Assembly (NCBI RefSeq): GCF_017876405.1
Contig: NZ_JAGINW010000001.1
Span: 10,925,203 to 10,989,202, forward strand
Direction: 5' to 3'
DNA from: Kibdelosporangium banguiense
Lineage (GTDB): Bacteria; Actinomycetota; Actinomycetes; Mycobacteriales; Pseudonocardiaceae
DNA length: 64,000 nucleotides
The notes beneath the pieces are model-generated. The model was not told the DNA's origin, ran no database searches, and worked only from the letters and a program-made list of their open reading frames with translations. Both the position numbers and the translations under genes were made by a program. Shown one piece after another: positions 36,274 to 46,000 of the stretch (the stretch's first letter is position 1; each line of letters begins with the position of its first letter).

Positions 36274-36498
36274 CTAGAAGTGACCCGAGCAGCCGGACTG
36301 GATCACGCTCGGTTCCCAGACCACGCCGGGCAGGGCGCCCGTCGAGCAGGCCCAGTCCAGCCGCTGCTGGATCGACTCACAGTCACCGAGCCAGTAGACC
36401 TGGCAGAACGTCTCCGGGTGGGCGGCGATGACCACCTCGATCGCCTTGCTGGCAAAGGAGGACAGCCCCGCGGCGATGGCCGCCCAGGCGACGGCCAC
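36274..36498 (-). CDS. Possible small hydrophobic protein or C-terminal remnant
   Basis: A 74-codon frame reads VAVAWAAIAAGLSSFASKAI, then EVVIAAHPETFCQVYWLGDC. It has amino-acid composition typical of real protein, and the frame continues upstream without a clear start (GTTIHYGYSGEGADGD). It may be the tail of a deleted gene. No family is recognised. Confidence 0.3.
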   Translation of the reverse strand: MAVAWAAIAAGLSSFASKAIEVVIAAHPETFCQVYWLGDCESIQQRLDWACSTGALPGVVWEPSVIQSGCSGHF

Positions 36499-36582
36499 CT
36501 CCCCGCCGGGTGCACCGCCTGTGCCCCGGTCGGCGACAGGATCACCGTCCGCGCCTTCGCCTGAGTATCCATAATGGATGGT

Positions 36583-36606
36583 GGTGCCCCGCCGGTGCGG
36601 GGCACC
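36583..36606 (-). terminator. Terminator of the glycosidase-like gene, copy 1
   Basis: GGTGCCCC and GGGGCACC arms around an 8-base loop, 16 bp after the stop at 36622 on the minus strand. Confidence 0.7.
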
Positions 36607-36621
36607 GTTTCGCGCTGAAGG

Positions 36622-38526
36622 TCAGCAGGGCTGCCTGGGCGTTGCCGTGTTGGACTGGTTGTCCAGCTGGGGACCGATGGCATCGGTGACTGCCTTGAGT
36701 GCTGCACACAGGCTGGTTGTGGTGTTCTGTGGAAACATTTCTTGCAGCGCGTACCAGTGGAAGCCGCCGCCCAAACCGTGGTCGGTGGCCAGCGCCGCGC
36801 GGGTGTACTGGTCGACCATGTAGGCGCGATCCTTCTCGAGGCTGGCGTTGTCCGTACCGGTGTTGCCGAGCGGCCACACGCGGTTCATGTCCTTACACCA
36901 TTCATACACCGGATCGTTTTCGTCGCTGTGCTCGTCGTGTCCGCACCAGTAGCCCAGTTCGCCGATCCCGACCCGCATGTGTTGACCGGGCTTCCCAGAC
37001 AGTTCCGACACTCGCCTGTCCAGGGTGGACATGACGCGGTCGAGGGAGATGCCCAACGGGGCGTTGTCGGCGTAGATCGACAGCAGCACGACGTCGGCGT
37101 CATCCAGCAGGTCGTGCTTGTCACTCTCGCGGTCAGTCCATTGTAGATTGCCGGAGCCGGGGGCGATCCAGTTGAACGGGGAGTATGCCCAGGGCGTCTG
37201 CTCGGCGGGCGTGCCACCCTGGATCCGGGTGGACGGTCCCCACGCGCCGAGCTCCCAGAACAGCGTCAGGGCGACGGGCGTGGTCGGGCTGTCCTGTTTG
37301 ACCGCCCGCGCGGCCGCGCCGGCCTTGACGTGGATCCGGTCACCCGGGGACACCGGCTCAGCACAGTCGATTTTTTCCTTGTTGATGTCCTTTTCCTTGT
37401 TGTCGACCCAGCAGCCGTTGACCTCGTTGCCGACCTCCCACGCATCGATCCGCAATCCCGGGCCGGCCGAGCGCCCGTAGTGCTTGAGCAGGTTGCGTGT
37501 CCGTTCCGTGTACTGCTCGGTGGTCAGCTGGGCGGCGGCGGTCGAGTCGAGGACCTCGCCCATCACCCGCAGGCCCGCCTGGTGCGCGTTCCTGATCGCC
37601 CTGTCGTACTGCTCGAAGTCGACAGTCGTCTTGTTGCCGTGCTTCTCGTCGTACTCGAACACGATCCGCACCCAGCCATAGCCGCTCTGTCTCCCCGTTG
37701 GGGTGGTGGCCTTTGCGATGCGGGGCCAGACCTTGTCGTAGAACGGCACCGTCTCCGACTCGACGATGGTGGCACCCAGCCACGGCCGCGCGTCCTGACC
37801 ATGCCGCGCCGTGGCCATCCGCCGCTGGGCTAACCGTGGCCCGTAGTCGGCCAGGAACGCGTCATACGCGGTGTGCAGGTCAGTCAGCGCGCGTTCGCCG
37901 ACTCTTCCCTGATCATCCGCGGGCGAGGAGTCTCCCACCTTGCGGAGTTCACGCACGGCACGGGCGAACGCGTCGGTGTACACCTCTGGCGGCTGGTAGC
38001 CGGGGACACCGGCCACTCGTGCCCGCAGTTGGCCTTCGATGTCCTTGGCCGCCTGGTAGTTGAATACCACCGGCTTGTCCGGCGTCTGGGCGTATCCCTG
38101 GCCGCCATTGTCCATGACCACGTAGGAATAGCCCTTGCCGGTCGGCCAGGCCACCGCCAGCGCCGGCCCCTTACCTGACGGCAGCTTCCGCGCGGTGAAC
38201 GCCAGCCGCAAATGACCGGCACCGTCATCGGTCACCTCCACCCGGCCAGCCTTGCCGGGAATCGCCTCCAAGGTGCCCGGGTCGAGCAGTACCTCGCTCC
38301 ACCGCACGTCCTCCGCGTCCTTCTCCGAGGTGCGGTGGATCACCTCCAGGCCGTCCTCGCGACTCGGTCGCACCGGTTTCCCCGATTTGTCGAGTAAGTA
38401 GAAATCCACCAGCACCTGGTTGTCACTGTCGTCCCCTGCCTGGGCAGCCGGTCCGGTCAGCGCACCCCCGGTCACAGCCGTTAACAGAGTTAACAAGATG
38501 GTTATCAGTTTCAGTCTCATGGACAT
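36622..38526 (-). CDS. Secreted TIM-barrel glycosidase-like protein, copy 1
   Basis: About 634 aa with a signal peptide (LKLITILLTLLTAVTGGALT). A beta-rich N-terminal part (~30-200, YSYVVMDNGGQGYAQTPDKP) precedes a TIM-barrel-like region. This carries DAWEVGNEVNG (Glu368), resembling the acid/base Asn-Glu of clan A glycoside hydrolases, and VGIGELGYWCGHD (Glu523), resembling the nucleophile strand. It probably acts on an extracellular polysaccharide or glycan; family and substrate are not recognised. ATG 38526 follows GAAAGGG; the longer open frame (to 38736) has no signal-like start. A close paralogue lies at 60064-61908. It lies divergent from the remains of a STAND gene. Confidence 0.7.
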   Translation of the reverse strand: MSMRLKLITILLTLLTAVTGGALTGPAAQAGDDSDNQVLVDFYLLDKSGKPVRPSREDGLEVIHRTSEKDAEDVRWSEVLLDPGTLEAIPGKAGRVEVTDDGAGHLRLAFTARKLPSGKGPALAVAWPTGKGYSYVVMDNGGQGYAQTPDKPVVFNYQAAKDIEGQLRARVAGVPGYQPPEVYTDAFARAVRELRKVGDSSPADDQGRVGERALTDLHTAYDAFLADYGPRLAQRRMATARHGQDARPWLGATIVESETVPFYDKVWPRIAKATTPTGRQSGYGWVRIVFEYDEKHGNKTTVDFEQYDRAIRNAHQAGLRVMGEVLDSTAAAQLTTEQYTERTRNLLKHYGRSAGPGLRIDAWEVGNEVNGCWVDNKEKDINKEKIDCAEPVSPGDRIHVKAGAAARAVKQDSPTTPVALTLFWELGAWGPSTRIQGGTPAEQTPWAYSPFNWIAPGSGNLQWTDRESDKHDLLDDADVVLLSIYADNAPLGISLDRVMSTLDRRVSELSGKPGQHMRVGIGELGYWCGHDEHSDENDPVYEWCKDMNRVWPLGNTGTDNASLEKDRAYMVDQYTRAALATDHGLGGGFHWYALQEMFPQNTTTSLCAALKAVTDAIGPQLDNQSNTATPRQPC

Positions 38527-38742
38527 CGGCTTCACCCTTTCCACCCCGGGGCCGGTCTCCCGCAAGGGATCACCCTGGGACAAGCGAACGGGTGACCTGT
38601 GGATCACGAACAGACGACGAAATTGCATTTTACTGTCAGTGGGCATGAAACTACTCCTTATTCGTCGCCACAATATGCGGCGGGCTGCACTCCAATAAAT
38701 TGATGACGCACAGGGGGCCAAACCCCCACTACACATCCCGTA

Positions 38743-38940
38743 TTAGCGGATTACCAGGCAATCGTGCGCCAATCGGAAGAACATGCCGACGCTGCCGATC
38801 CTCAGGACAAGCACCGAACTCGCATCAGCGCTGGGAGAATCCGCGCTTCCATACCCAGTAGCAAAGGCATTCATGCCTATACCACCGACCATGATGACCG
38901 CGACGACGACAATGAGTATTTCGGACATCACCTGTCTCAT
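38743..38940 (-). CDS. Small membrane-anchored or exported peptide
   Basis: The 65-codon frame reads MRQVMSEILIVVVAVIMVGG, then a Ser/Ala/Asp-rich segment and LVLRIGSVGMFFRL. A single hydrophobic helix follows a short basic start, so a membrane or secreted peptide is likely. GGAGGG precedes ATG 38940. It lies ~220 bp upstream of the glycosidase-like gene on the same strand. The block near the second glycosidase copy does not preserve this gene. Function unknown. Confidence 0.45.
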   Translation of the reverse strand: MRQVMSEILIVVVAVIMVGGIGMNAFATGYGSADSPSADASSVLVLRIGSVGMFFRLAHDCLVIR

Positions 38941-39009
38941 GATTTTCCCTCCCATTCGCGCGACGGCGGTAGACGTGTACTTCTGGTCTTCCTTGTCGCA
39001 GCATCGGGC

Positions 39010-39440
39010 CCCGCCCACGCTCCGCGCACGGATGCGGCCATCCCGGAATACAGGGACGGCGATTACTCACCCCCAGCGAGTAATCGCCGGAAACAGTGCG
39101 GCCCGTCAGCGGGTACAGCGGCACTATGACGCTCGTTGCTTACTGGGCGGACAATCCGGGCCTGTCCCCGGCGATGGCCGCACTGTCCGAGTACCTGCCG
39201 TGGCGTGTCTTTTCCGTTCACCAGCGCTCCCTCCCGAGCCGTATCGCGGCGCTTGATATAGACGCCTGGAAACAGATGTACCGCCGTTGGCGTTGTTTTC
39301 GTGTCGGCGTACGCGCCAAGGAAACAATGCGAGACAACCCGGCGAAAGTAGGATAGAGGCAACAGGCGATACCACGACCGGACGACCCACCGGCCCCAGA
39401 CGCCGGAGCAGTGCAACGGTTCGCCTGGCAGTTGCGCCAA
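39010..39440 (+). repeat. ~400-bp non-coding block upstream of STAND genes, copy 1
   Basis: This is homologous to 62670-63110 and, in its last ~150 bp, to 47095-47260. It contains the inverted repeat TTACTC...GAGTAA (~39064-39085) and the conserved words GTGGCGTGTCTTTTCCGTTC and GAGACAACCCGG. In the intact copy (47 kb) it leads into the HTH-STAND gene, so it probably carries that gene's promoter and leader. Reading frames are not conserved between copies, so it is likely regulatory DNA. Confidence 0.65.
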
Positions 39441-39540
39441 TAACGGAAAGAAAGCAGGCAGCCCGACGTATCACCGATGTGTTGCTGGTGGTCGATCAGT
39501 TCGAGGAACTGTTCACCCTCTGCCCCTGGCACGGGTCCGG
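39405..39540 (+). pseudogene. HTH-STAND gene deletion remnant
   Basis: The first ~70 bp match 47576-47645 (VQRFAWQLRQ...KKAGSP). The sequence then jumps to a match of 48119-48170 (VLLVVDQFEELFTLCP). About 470 bp, including Walker A, is deleted, and stops interrupt the frame. It is a decayed paralogue of the gene at 47535. Confidence 0.7.
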
Positions 39541-39964
39541 TTGCTCAGGTCGGCGACGGTGAGGGTGTGTGGGCCGGCCGTCAGTCTTCGAACCTAGCCG
39601 GGCACGGTCACGTTGCCGGTGATGCTGCGTGTACGTAGGCGTTGGTTCTCGGGACTGCGGAACCCGTAGGCGTTGCGGGCGGCGCCCTGTTTCCGATCTC
39701 CTAGAAACTCGCTCTAAGCTGCGGAAACGCTCTTAACTAAGTGGCATTGGACCTCGAACCCAGAGGTGATCAAAAAGTGTCAATGTCGCTTATACGCCAG
39801 CGGAATTGGTTCCGGCAGCTCGGTAGCCATGGTTGGCTGTCGTCCACGCCAGGGGGAGCGTGTGGTGATTGGGGGATTCACTCGCCGCACGATTTCTACC
39901 GCTCTTTCGGCCACCTGCTCGCCAGGAGCGGGAGGCAAGGGCGTGCAACCGAAGGGGGTTACTC
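39541..39964. other. Debris without a supported gene
   Basis: The minus strand shows a short transposase-like piece (RNAYGFRSPENQRLRTRSIT), and GPHTLTVADL resembles the IS1634-type C-terminus at 41.85 kb. No complete gene is visible. Confidence 0.3.
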
Positions 39965-40066
39965 ATGACCGACGTCATGCCGGGACCGGGGAGCAAGAGA
40001 CGGGTGCGGTTCATCGCGACAGCGCTGGTCGGCATTCGGGCCATCCTCGCCCAGGGATTCTGGTAG
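39965..40066 (+). CDS. Possible 33-aa peptide
   Basis: ATG 39965 has AAGGGGG six bases upstream and opens a 34-codon frame (MTDVMPGPGSKRRVRFIATA, ending in AILAQGFW). The peptide is basic with one hydrophobic stretch. No family is recognised; support is the ribosome site and spacing only. Confidence 0.3.
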   Translation: MTDVMPGPGSKRRVRFIATALVGIRAILAQGFW

Positions 40067-40505
40067 ACGACCAGTCGCCACCACGCGACGCCCGGATGTC
40101 CATGCGGGCTGGACGATGCCCAACACCGCGGAAACTGCCGTCCCGCTTGACGCCAGGGATGACCGCAGAAAGGGAAGCGGCCACATCATCGCGGCGCATC
40201 GTGGGCAAGTGCCCTGACGGACGAGTGGCAAGCAGGGACGGCCTCGCGACCTGCATCGGCACTGACCCTACGTCGACAACGCACGTCCAACTGGGCCTCG
40301 TCGATATCGACGGCGGCGGCGGTGCCAACCGGGATATGACCACTCGGGCAATCTCGCTACACAATGGCCAGCGGACTCCGTAGCGCGGCAAAGGACTATT
40401 GTTCAAGAAAGACGGGCACCATAAAATGTTGCACGGTCACGGAGGGCCGTTTGCCACATGAGCCTGGAAGGTCTTGACTGCACCGTCATTTCGGGGAGCC
40501 AAGGT

Positions 40506-40634
40506 ATGAACATCATTGTACTTCTCATCGCGATTGGCGTCGGCCTCATAGCGGCGGGAACCTGCCTGGCGGTTTTCGCGGACGAAATTGCGCGCATTGC
40601 CGTAAAACTGTTTCGACGGAGAGACCACGAATGA
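40506..40634 (+). CDS. Small single-pass membrane protein
   Basis: The 42-aa product (MNIIVLLIAIGVGLIAAGTC, LAVFADEIARIAVKL, FRRRDHE) has one strong hydrophobic helix and a basic tail. GGGGAG lies eight bases before the ATG; an in-frame ATG at 40458 lacks a site. Its stop overlaps the next ATG (40631) as ATGA, so a second product (MNELEDVQRSGYDRVMPEDA, then VTIRSIGWLLLVGTALD) is translationally coupled. That second frame becomes unreliable after about 40800. The pair resembles a small membrane system of unknown use. Confidence 0.45.
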   Translation: MNIIVLLIAIGVGLIAAGTCLAVFADEIARIAVKLFRRRDHE

Positions 40635-41065
40635 ACGAGTTGGAAGACGTGCAAAGATCAGGATATGACAGAGTCATGCCCGAAGACGCGCGCGTGACAA
40701 TCAGGAGTATCGGCTGGTTGCTGCTCGTCGGTACCGCCTTGGACGACGCTAAGTCCAGAGCTGGGATGGCCCGCAACAATGGTGGCGGTCGGGCTCGGAT
40801 TCATAATTGGCAGCTCGGACAGCATACGTCGCGGACGAGGACCGCGATCTCGATGACAGGCTCACGTCTCCCCCGACACAGGAAGTGCCGATCTGATGGT
40901 GTAACTGCGGTGCGTGACACACTTCGGCGGACGGGCCGGTCCAGAAACGACACCACAGGAGAAGCAACGCCGATGGTCAGTCGCCGCAGGCGGTTGACCG
41001 TGCGTTCGCCCAGCAGATGCGCGGCAGCCCCGACCCGCCATGCCGCGCCATCTGGACGGACCACA

Positions 41066-41442
41066 ATGAGATTCCGCCACATCGTCCTCACCGCGCTGAT
41101 CGTGATCGGCATGCCGCTGGCCGCCTGCGGGCATCCGGCGTCACCGGCCGGTCCGGCCACAACCACCACCAGTGCCACGGATTCCGGCGTCGAAGGCACA
41201 GCGGCACCCGCCACAACGCTCGCCACGACGGCATCGAAGACCGCATGGTCTCCGCCAACCTCCCGCACCACACCCCCGTCACCGAACTGGCCAGCCTCAC
41301 CCGCACCGCCGACTACCTCATCAGGCGCGGCACCGACGCAACACAATCCGATCGGGAAGCCTGCGAGGCCCGGAAGTCCGATCGGGAAGCCTGCGGGGTC
41401 CGGAAGAAGGCGGTGATGAGCAAGCTCAGCCAGGACCCATAG
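41066..41442 (+). pseudogene. Lipoprotein gene with probable frameshift
   Basis: ATG 41066 starts a clear lipoprotein signal (MRFRHIVLTALIVIGMPLAA, then Cys) followed by a Thr/Ser/Ala-rich linker. Around 41200 the plausible frame changes: the +1 frame continues as MVSANLPHHTPVTELASLTR, then TADYLIRRGTDATQSD, while the original frame becomes Pro/Ser-rich. A single-base error or mutation would join them into a ~125-aa lipoprotein. Its role is unknown. Confidence 0.45.
41347..41406 (+). repeat. Tandem 30-bp duplication
   Basis: Two direct 30-base units, each starting TCCGATCGGGAAGCCTGCG, differ at two bases. They encode SDREACEARK and SDREACGVRK near the end of the lipoprotein frame. The length keeps the frame. 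Confidence 0.75.
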
Positions 41443-41794
41443 ACCGGAGCAGCGGACGTGGCGCCGCCCGCTCAACAAGTCTGGAGTTACTGGGAGCAGG
41501 CCGCTGGTCACTGTATCGCCCGTCGAGCCGTAGCCGCGTTTGACCGAGTTTGGTGCATCCCCATGGCGCAAGCAGGGCCGGATCGAGGCGATGGTGGATC
41601 GCGCCCGACGCATCGGACGCCTCCTGGCGTACTTGCCTCGGGCCATGCAAGAGGCCGACCTGCGGCCAGGCACGGGTCTGGGTCGATCTCGCTACCGCTG
41701 GCCTCCACCTCGTCCCGGGCTATCGCCTCGCGCCCGACACAGGGACTGCGGGTGAGCGTGGCTCTGGCACGCTTGTAGCCCGACCTGGCTCAAG

Positions 41795-42790
41795 TTAGTG
41801 CGCACCAGATGGGCGGTGGATTTGCTCGAGCGCGCGGTGCAGGTCGCTGGGTAGGGGGTCGGCGGCGGTGAGAGTGTGTGGGCTGGCCTGGATCTCGACG
41901 GTGCGGTAGCGGCGGGCGGTGCGGACGAACTTCTTGATCGACCGCCCCGCGCGGTCTTCGAGCCAGTGGCTGATGGCGAGGGCGGCGAACACGATGGTCA
42001 GCTGTGCCTCGATCGAGTCACGTTTGCGGTGGCAGATCGGCCGTGCTTGGAGGTCGTGCTTGACACGCGAAACGACTTCTCGATGCGGAACAGCGGTGGT
42101 AGGTGTCGATCACGAACTCGGCCGTGGCGTCGAGGTTGGTGATGTAGCCCTTGAGCCCTGTCAGGGCTCGGGCCTTGGTTTCGAGGGAACGGTTGACCTT
42201 CCGGGTGCCGCCGAAGAGCGTGATGAACCGGTTGGATTCACCGGCGCCTGGCCCGCGACGGCTTTCTCGACCTTGGCGATCTGCTGGTCGATCCCGCGCA
42301 GGGTGCGGCGGGCGCGGTCGGCCCGGCATTGGTAATAGATGATCTGGTCACGGCGTTTGTCGGTGGGTCCGGCGGGCCAGGGTTGCAAGCCGACATGCGC
42401 CGCGCACGCCGCGGCCAAGGCGTGCCGCCAGGACCGCTCAGCAAACGTGGGCTGACAGCGCTTGACCGTCGCATGCGACGGTGGGCGATCCCGGCCTCGT
42501 CCAGGACTCGCAGCAAGTCGAGCTTGCTCGTGGGCTCGATGATCCGCGCCAGCACCAGGCTCCGGAGCACCTCGTCACCATCGGTGGCCGCATCGAATCC
42601 GAGCTCGTCGTAGGCATGGCCGAGTGCGTCCCACAGGTGCCCCATCCGCGAGGATGTGATCGCCAGGGGCCACCACCAAGCATACCCGCGTCAGCACCGG
42701 CGCCCAGGCCCAGTTCGAGCTGGCCCTGGCCTGCGGCCATGCGCTGCCGCGCAGCAGCCTTGAGGACCTCAAGCTCCACGGCGTCGTGCG
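41795..42790 (-). pseudogene. IS1634-family transposase, multiply frameshifted
   Basis: Consecutive pieces in different minus-strand frames give an IS1634/IS4-type transposase. They read LGLGAGADAGMLGGGPW near the start, GHLWDALGHAYDELGFDAAT, VLARIIEPTSKLDLLRVLDE, RRDQIIYYQCRADRARRTLR, NRFITLFGGTRKVNRSLETK, KGYITNLDATAEFVIDTYHR, FAALAISHWLEDRAGRSIKK and a normal C-terminus (SDLHRALEQIHRPSGAH). At least four frameshifts are needed, so it is inactive. Terminal repeats were not identified. Confidence 0.75.
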
Positions 42791-43016
42791 CCGAGCCGAT
42801 GTGCTCGATGTCCCGTGACCCGCGCTGCGAGGAGCTCCCGACGCCGTCTTACCGTGCGCACGTACGCAGCCACGTGCCAACCCTGGAACCGGCCGATTAG
42901 TGCGCACATCCGCCCGACCCACGCGGCGAAGGCGCAGGTCAGCGACCGCGCTCAGCCAGATCCCGAGATCGTGAGCCAAGTCAAGTCACAAACCAAGGAA
43001 TGCTGGAAGTACGCGG

Positions 43017-43051
43017 GTGCCGCGCAACGCGGTGTTGGCGTTGCGCGGCAC
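43017..43051 (-). terminator. Terminator of the subtilase gene
   Basis: Perfect 14-bp arms GTGCCGCGCAACGC / GCGTTGCGCGGCAC around a 7-base loop, 32 bp after the stop at 43083. Confidence 0.8.
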
Positions 43052-43082
43052 CGTTCCCCTATACATGGTGGTTATCAGTGGG

Positions 43083-46000
43083 TCATGGTGTGGGGTTGTT
43101 GGTAAGCGCGTAGGCGCGGTGGATGGTTTGCTCTATGCGGTTGCCGACCGAGTCCGATGCTTTGGCACGCAGGGAGATGAATCCGGTGGTGGCCTCCAGG
43201 TTGGGGTGAGGGATCTGGATCGTGTACGTGTCGCCGCCCTTGTGGACGACTGTGGCGGAGTACCAGCTGGTGCCGTCGTTGGTGGAGTACTCCAGCTGGA
43301 ACTCGTTGATCTCGCCGCGTCCTTCGGCGGCGTTGTGGTGGCCGGCGGTGACCTCGAAGGTGTGGGTGCGGCCGGCCGGTGCCTGGTTGAGCAGGTCGAG
43401 CCCGAGTTGGTAGTCGAGCTGGATGATGGGTTGGAAGGCACACTTGGTCCCGCCGTCCAAGCAGGTGTAGCCGGGTGGGAGGTTGCCGGCGGGTGGCGTG
43501 GAGTTGAAGGTCGCCACTGTGCTGATCCGCGGGGCGAGTCGGTGCACCGCGCCGTTGGGCCAGAACGGTTTCGGGTTGTCCGGCCAGGTGTCCTCGACTT
43601 CCAGCCGATAGGTGCCGGACTGCTGGCCGAGCGGGAACAGCGGGATCGGCAGTGGGCCGACCTTGCCGGGAATCTCCTCCTCGCCCCGGAACAGGCGCAC
43701 CTTGCTGGGGTAGTGCCCGGCCAGCCCCGGTTCGGCGAAGTGCCCACGCATGGAGTCCATCCACTGCACGGCGGGCAGGAAATCCCCGTTGGCGTCCCGG
43801 CACAGCGAGCACAGCATGGGGAAGGGGGCGTCGCCGGTGTGGGTGGCCGCCCCGCCGTGGATCGGTGCCTGGAACCAGCGTTCCGGCGGCTGTGGCCCGG
43901 CGGTGCGGTACACGTTGTGGGAGAGCTGGAAGAACGTTGTCGCCGGGTCCGGTGTTCCGTCCGGGCGCGGCGCGTTCTGGACCACGAAGCGTTTCCAGAG
44001 CACCGTGTCGTCGACCGGGCCGATGTACTCCGTCCACTGGCCGGGGCCCCGGAACCGGGTTCCGTTCAGCGCCATACCTGACGGGGTGTCGGTGGGCAGG
44101 GCGAACCACTTCTTGGTGAACAAGATGTCGGGTTTGTCGGCGTGGTAGCGGGTGTCGACCGCGGCCAGCGTGGCCGGATCGGCCTTGTTGACGTGTGGTG
44201 CTGGTATGCCGTTGCGGTCGCGGAAGTACAGGTTGTACATGTACTTGGGGTGGCTGCGGGCCGGCTCGGCCTGGGGCTGGCTGAGCGTCAGGTGGTCCTG
44301 GGAGCCCACGGTGCCGCGCTTGGCCGGGGCGGTGGGCGTGATGTAGTGCTGCCAGCCAGGCCCGGTGAGGACTCCCGCGGCGTGCGGCATGGGCATGCCC
44401 GGGAGATGGCGCTGGATCGAGGTGAACCGCTCCCTGGTTTCGGTCGGGTCCTTGGTCTGGACCTGCATGGGCACGGCGGTGCGCGCGTCGAGGGTGATAG
44501 TGGTCGGCCCGGTGACGGGGACCTCGGCGGCCGCGAGCAGCGTGGCGCGCCGGACGTCGGCCTGGTCCTCATAGGTAAGGGCGGTCGTGGAGTACTGGCC
44601 CTTCGGCACCAAGATGGTGCCGGTTCCATTGACCACCGGCACCGTGAAGGTCGCCGGGATGAAGGGATCGTTGTTCTTCGGGTTGGCCCAGTCGTAGTCG
44701 TCCCGGACGATCGTGAGCCTGCTCGGCGTGGGTGCGTTGCCCCGGGAGTCGGTCAGCTTCAGGGTCAGCGGATGGGTCTCGGGCTCGGCGTAGAAGCTGA
44801 ACGGCGTCCGCGCGACCGAGCCACCCGCCGTGTCCGTGGCGGTGATGACCCCGCCGTATGCTCCGGCCGGGCGGGTCGTGCGGCTGACCGCCGGGTCGAG
44901 TGTCACGCTGGCCGTGGCCGTGCTCTTGGCCGGCACGACCAGGGTGTCCTTGTCCAGGCTCACCATGCCAGGCGAGGCCGTGGTGCCGTTCCAGGCTGTG
45001 GCCGAGAATGTCAGTGACAGCGTCATGTCCCGATCGGTGCTGTTGGTGTAGGTCACCGCGCGCCGGACCACCTGAGTGTCCGCGAGGGACAGCCGGCCGA
45101 ACGAGACGGGCGGCGGTCCGGCGACCGTGCTCGCCAGCGCGGCGGGGATATCGACCCGGCCGGCTCCTTGTTCGTACCATGCTGCGCCGATGTCCTTGGC
45201 GCTGGAGGTGAGCAGCCCCTTGAGCTCGCCCGCCGTCCACTTGGGATGCTTCTGGGCCAGCAGGGCGGCCGCGCCGGCCACATGCGGCGTGGCCATCGAT
45301 GTCCCCGACAGCTGGGTGTACTGCTCGCCCACCGGCTTGCCGAGGTTGGTCCCCGCGGCGCGGGCGGCGACGATGTCCACACCGGGAGCGACGATCTCCG
45401 GTTTCACCATCGCATCGCCCAGCCGCGGGCCGCGCGCGGAGAACCCGGCCATCTGATCGGACTTGGTCACCGCGCCGACCGCGAGCGCCGAGGTGGCCGC
45501 GGCCGGCGCCTCCACCGACGCAATATTGCCCTCGGGGACGTTGCCAGCGGCGACGACGAACAGCGCGCCAGTCTCGTTGGTCAGCGCGTCGACACACTCG
45601 CTGAGCGGGTCCTGGCCGTCGGTCGGGCCCGCACCGAGACTCATGTTGATCACGCGGGCGCCAGCATGCGCCGCCCAGTCCATGCCGGCCATCAGCTGTG
45701 ACACGTCACCACCACCGTCGCTGCCGAGCACCTTGCCATTCAGCAACCGTGCACCTGGGGCCACGCCCTTGTACCGGTCACCAGATGCCGCACCCGACCC
45801 GGCGAGAGTGGACGCGACATGCGTGCCGTGCCCGTGACCATCGCTGGCGTCCGGGTCTGGGGTGAAGTTGCGTGACTCGGCGATCCGGCCGGCCAGGTCT
45901 GGGTGCCGGGTATCGATCCCGGTGTCCAGCACCGCCACCGTCACCCCGGTGCCGTCCAGGTTGTGCGGCGGCGCCCACGCCTCGGGCGCGCCGATCTGCG

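Noticed and set aside
39126-39356. Plus-strand frame MTLVAYWADNPGLSPAMAAL in the 400-bp block
   Set aside because: The homologous block at 62.7 kb has frameshifts here while DNA similarity persists, so it is not kept as coding.
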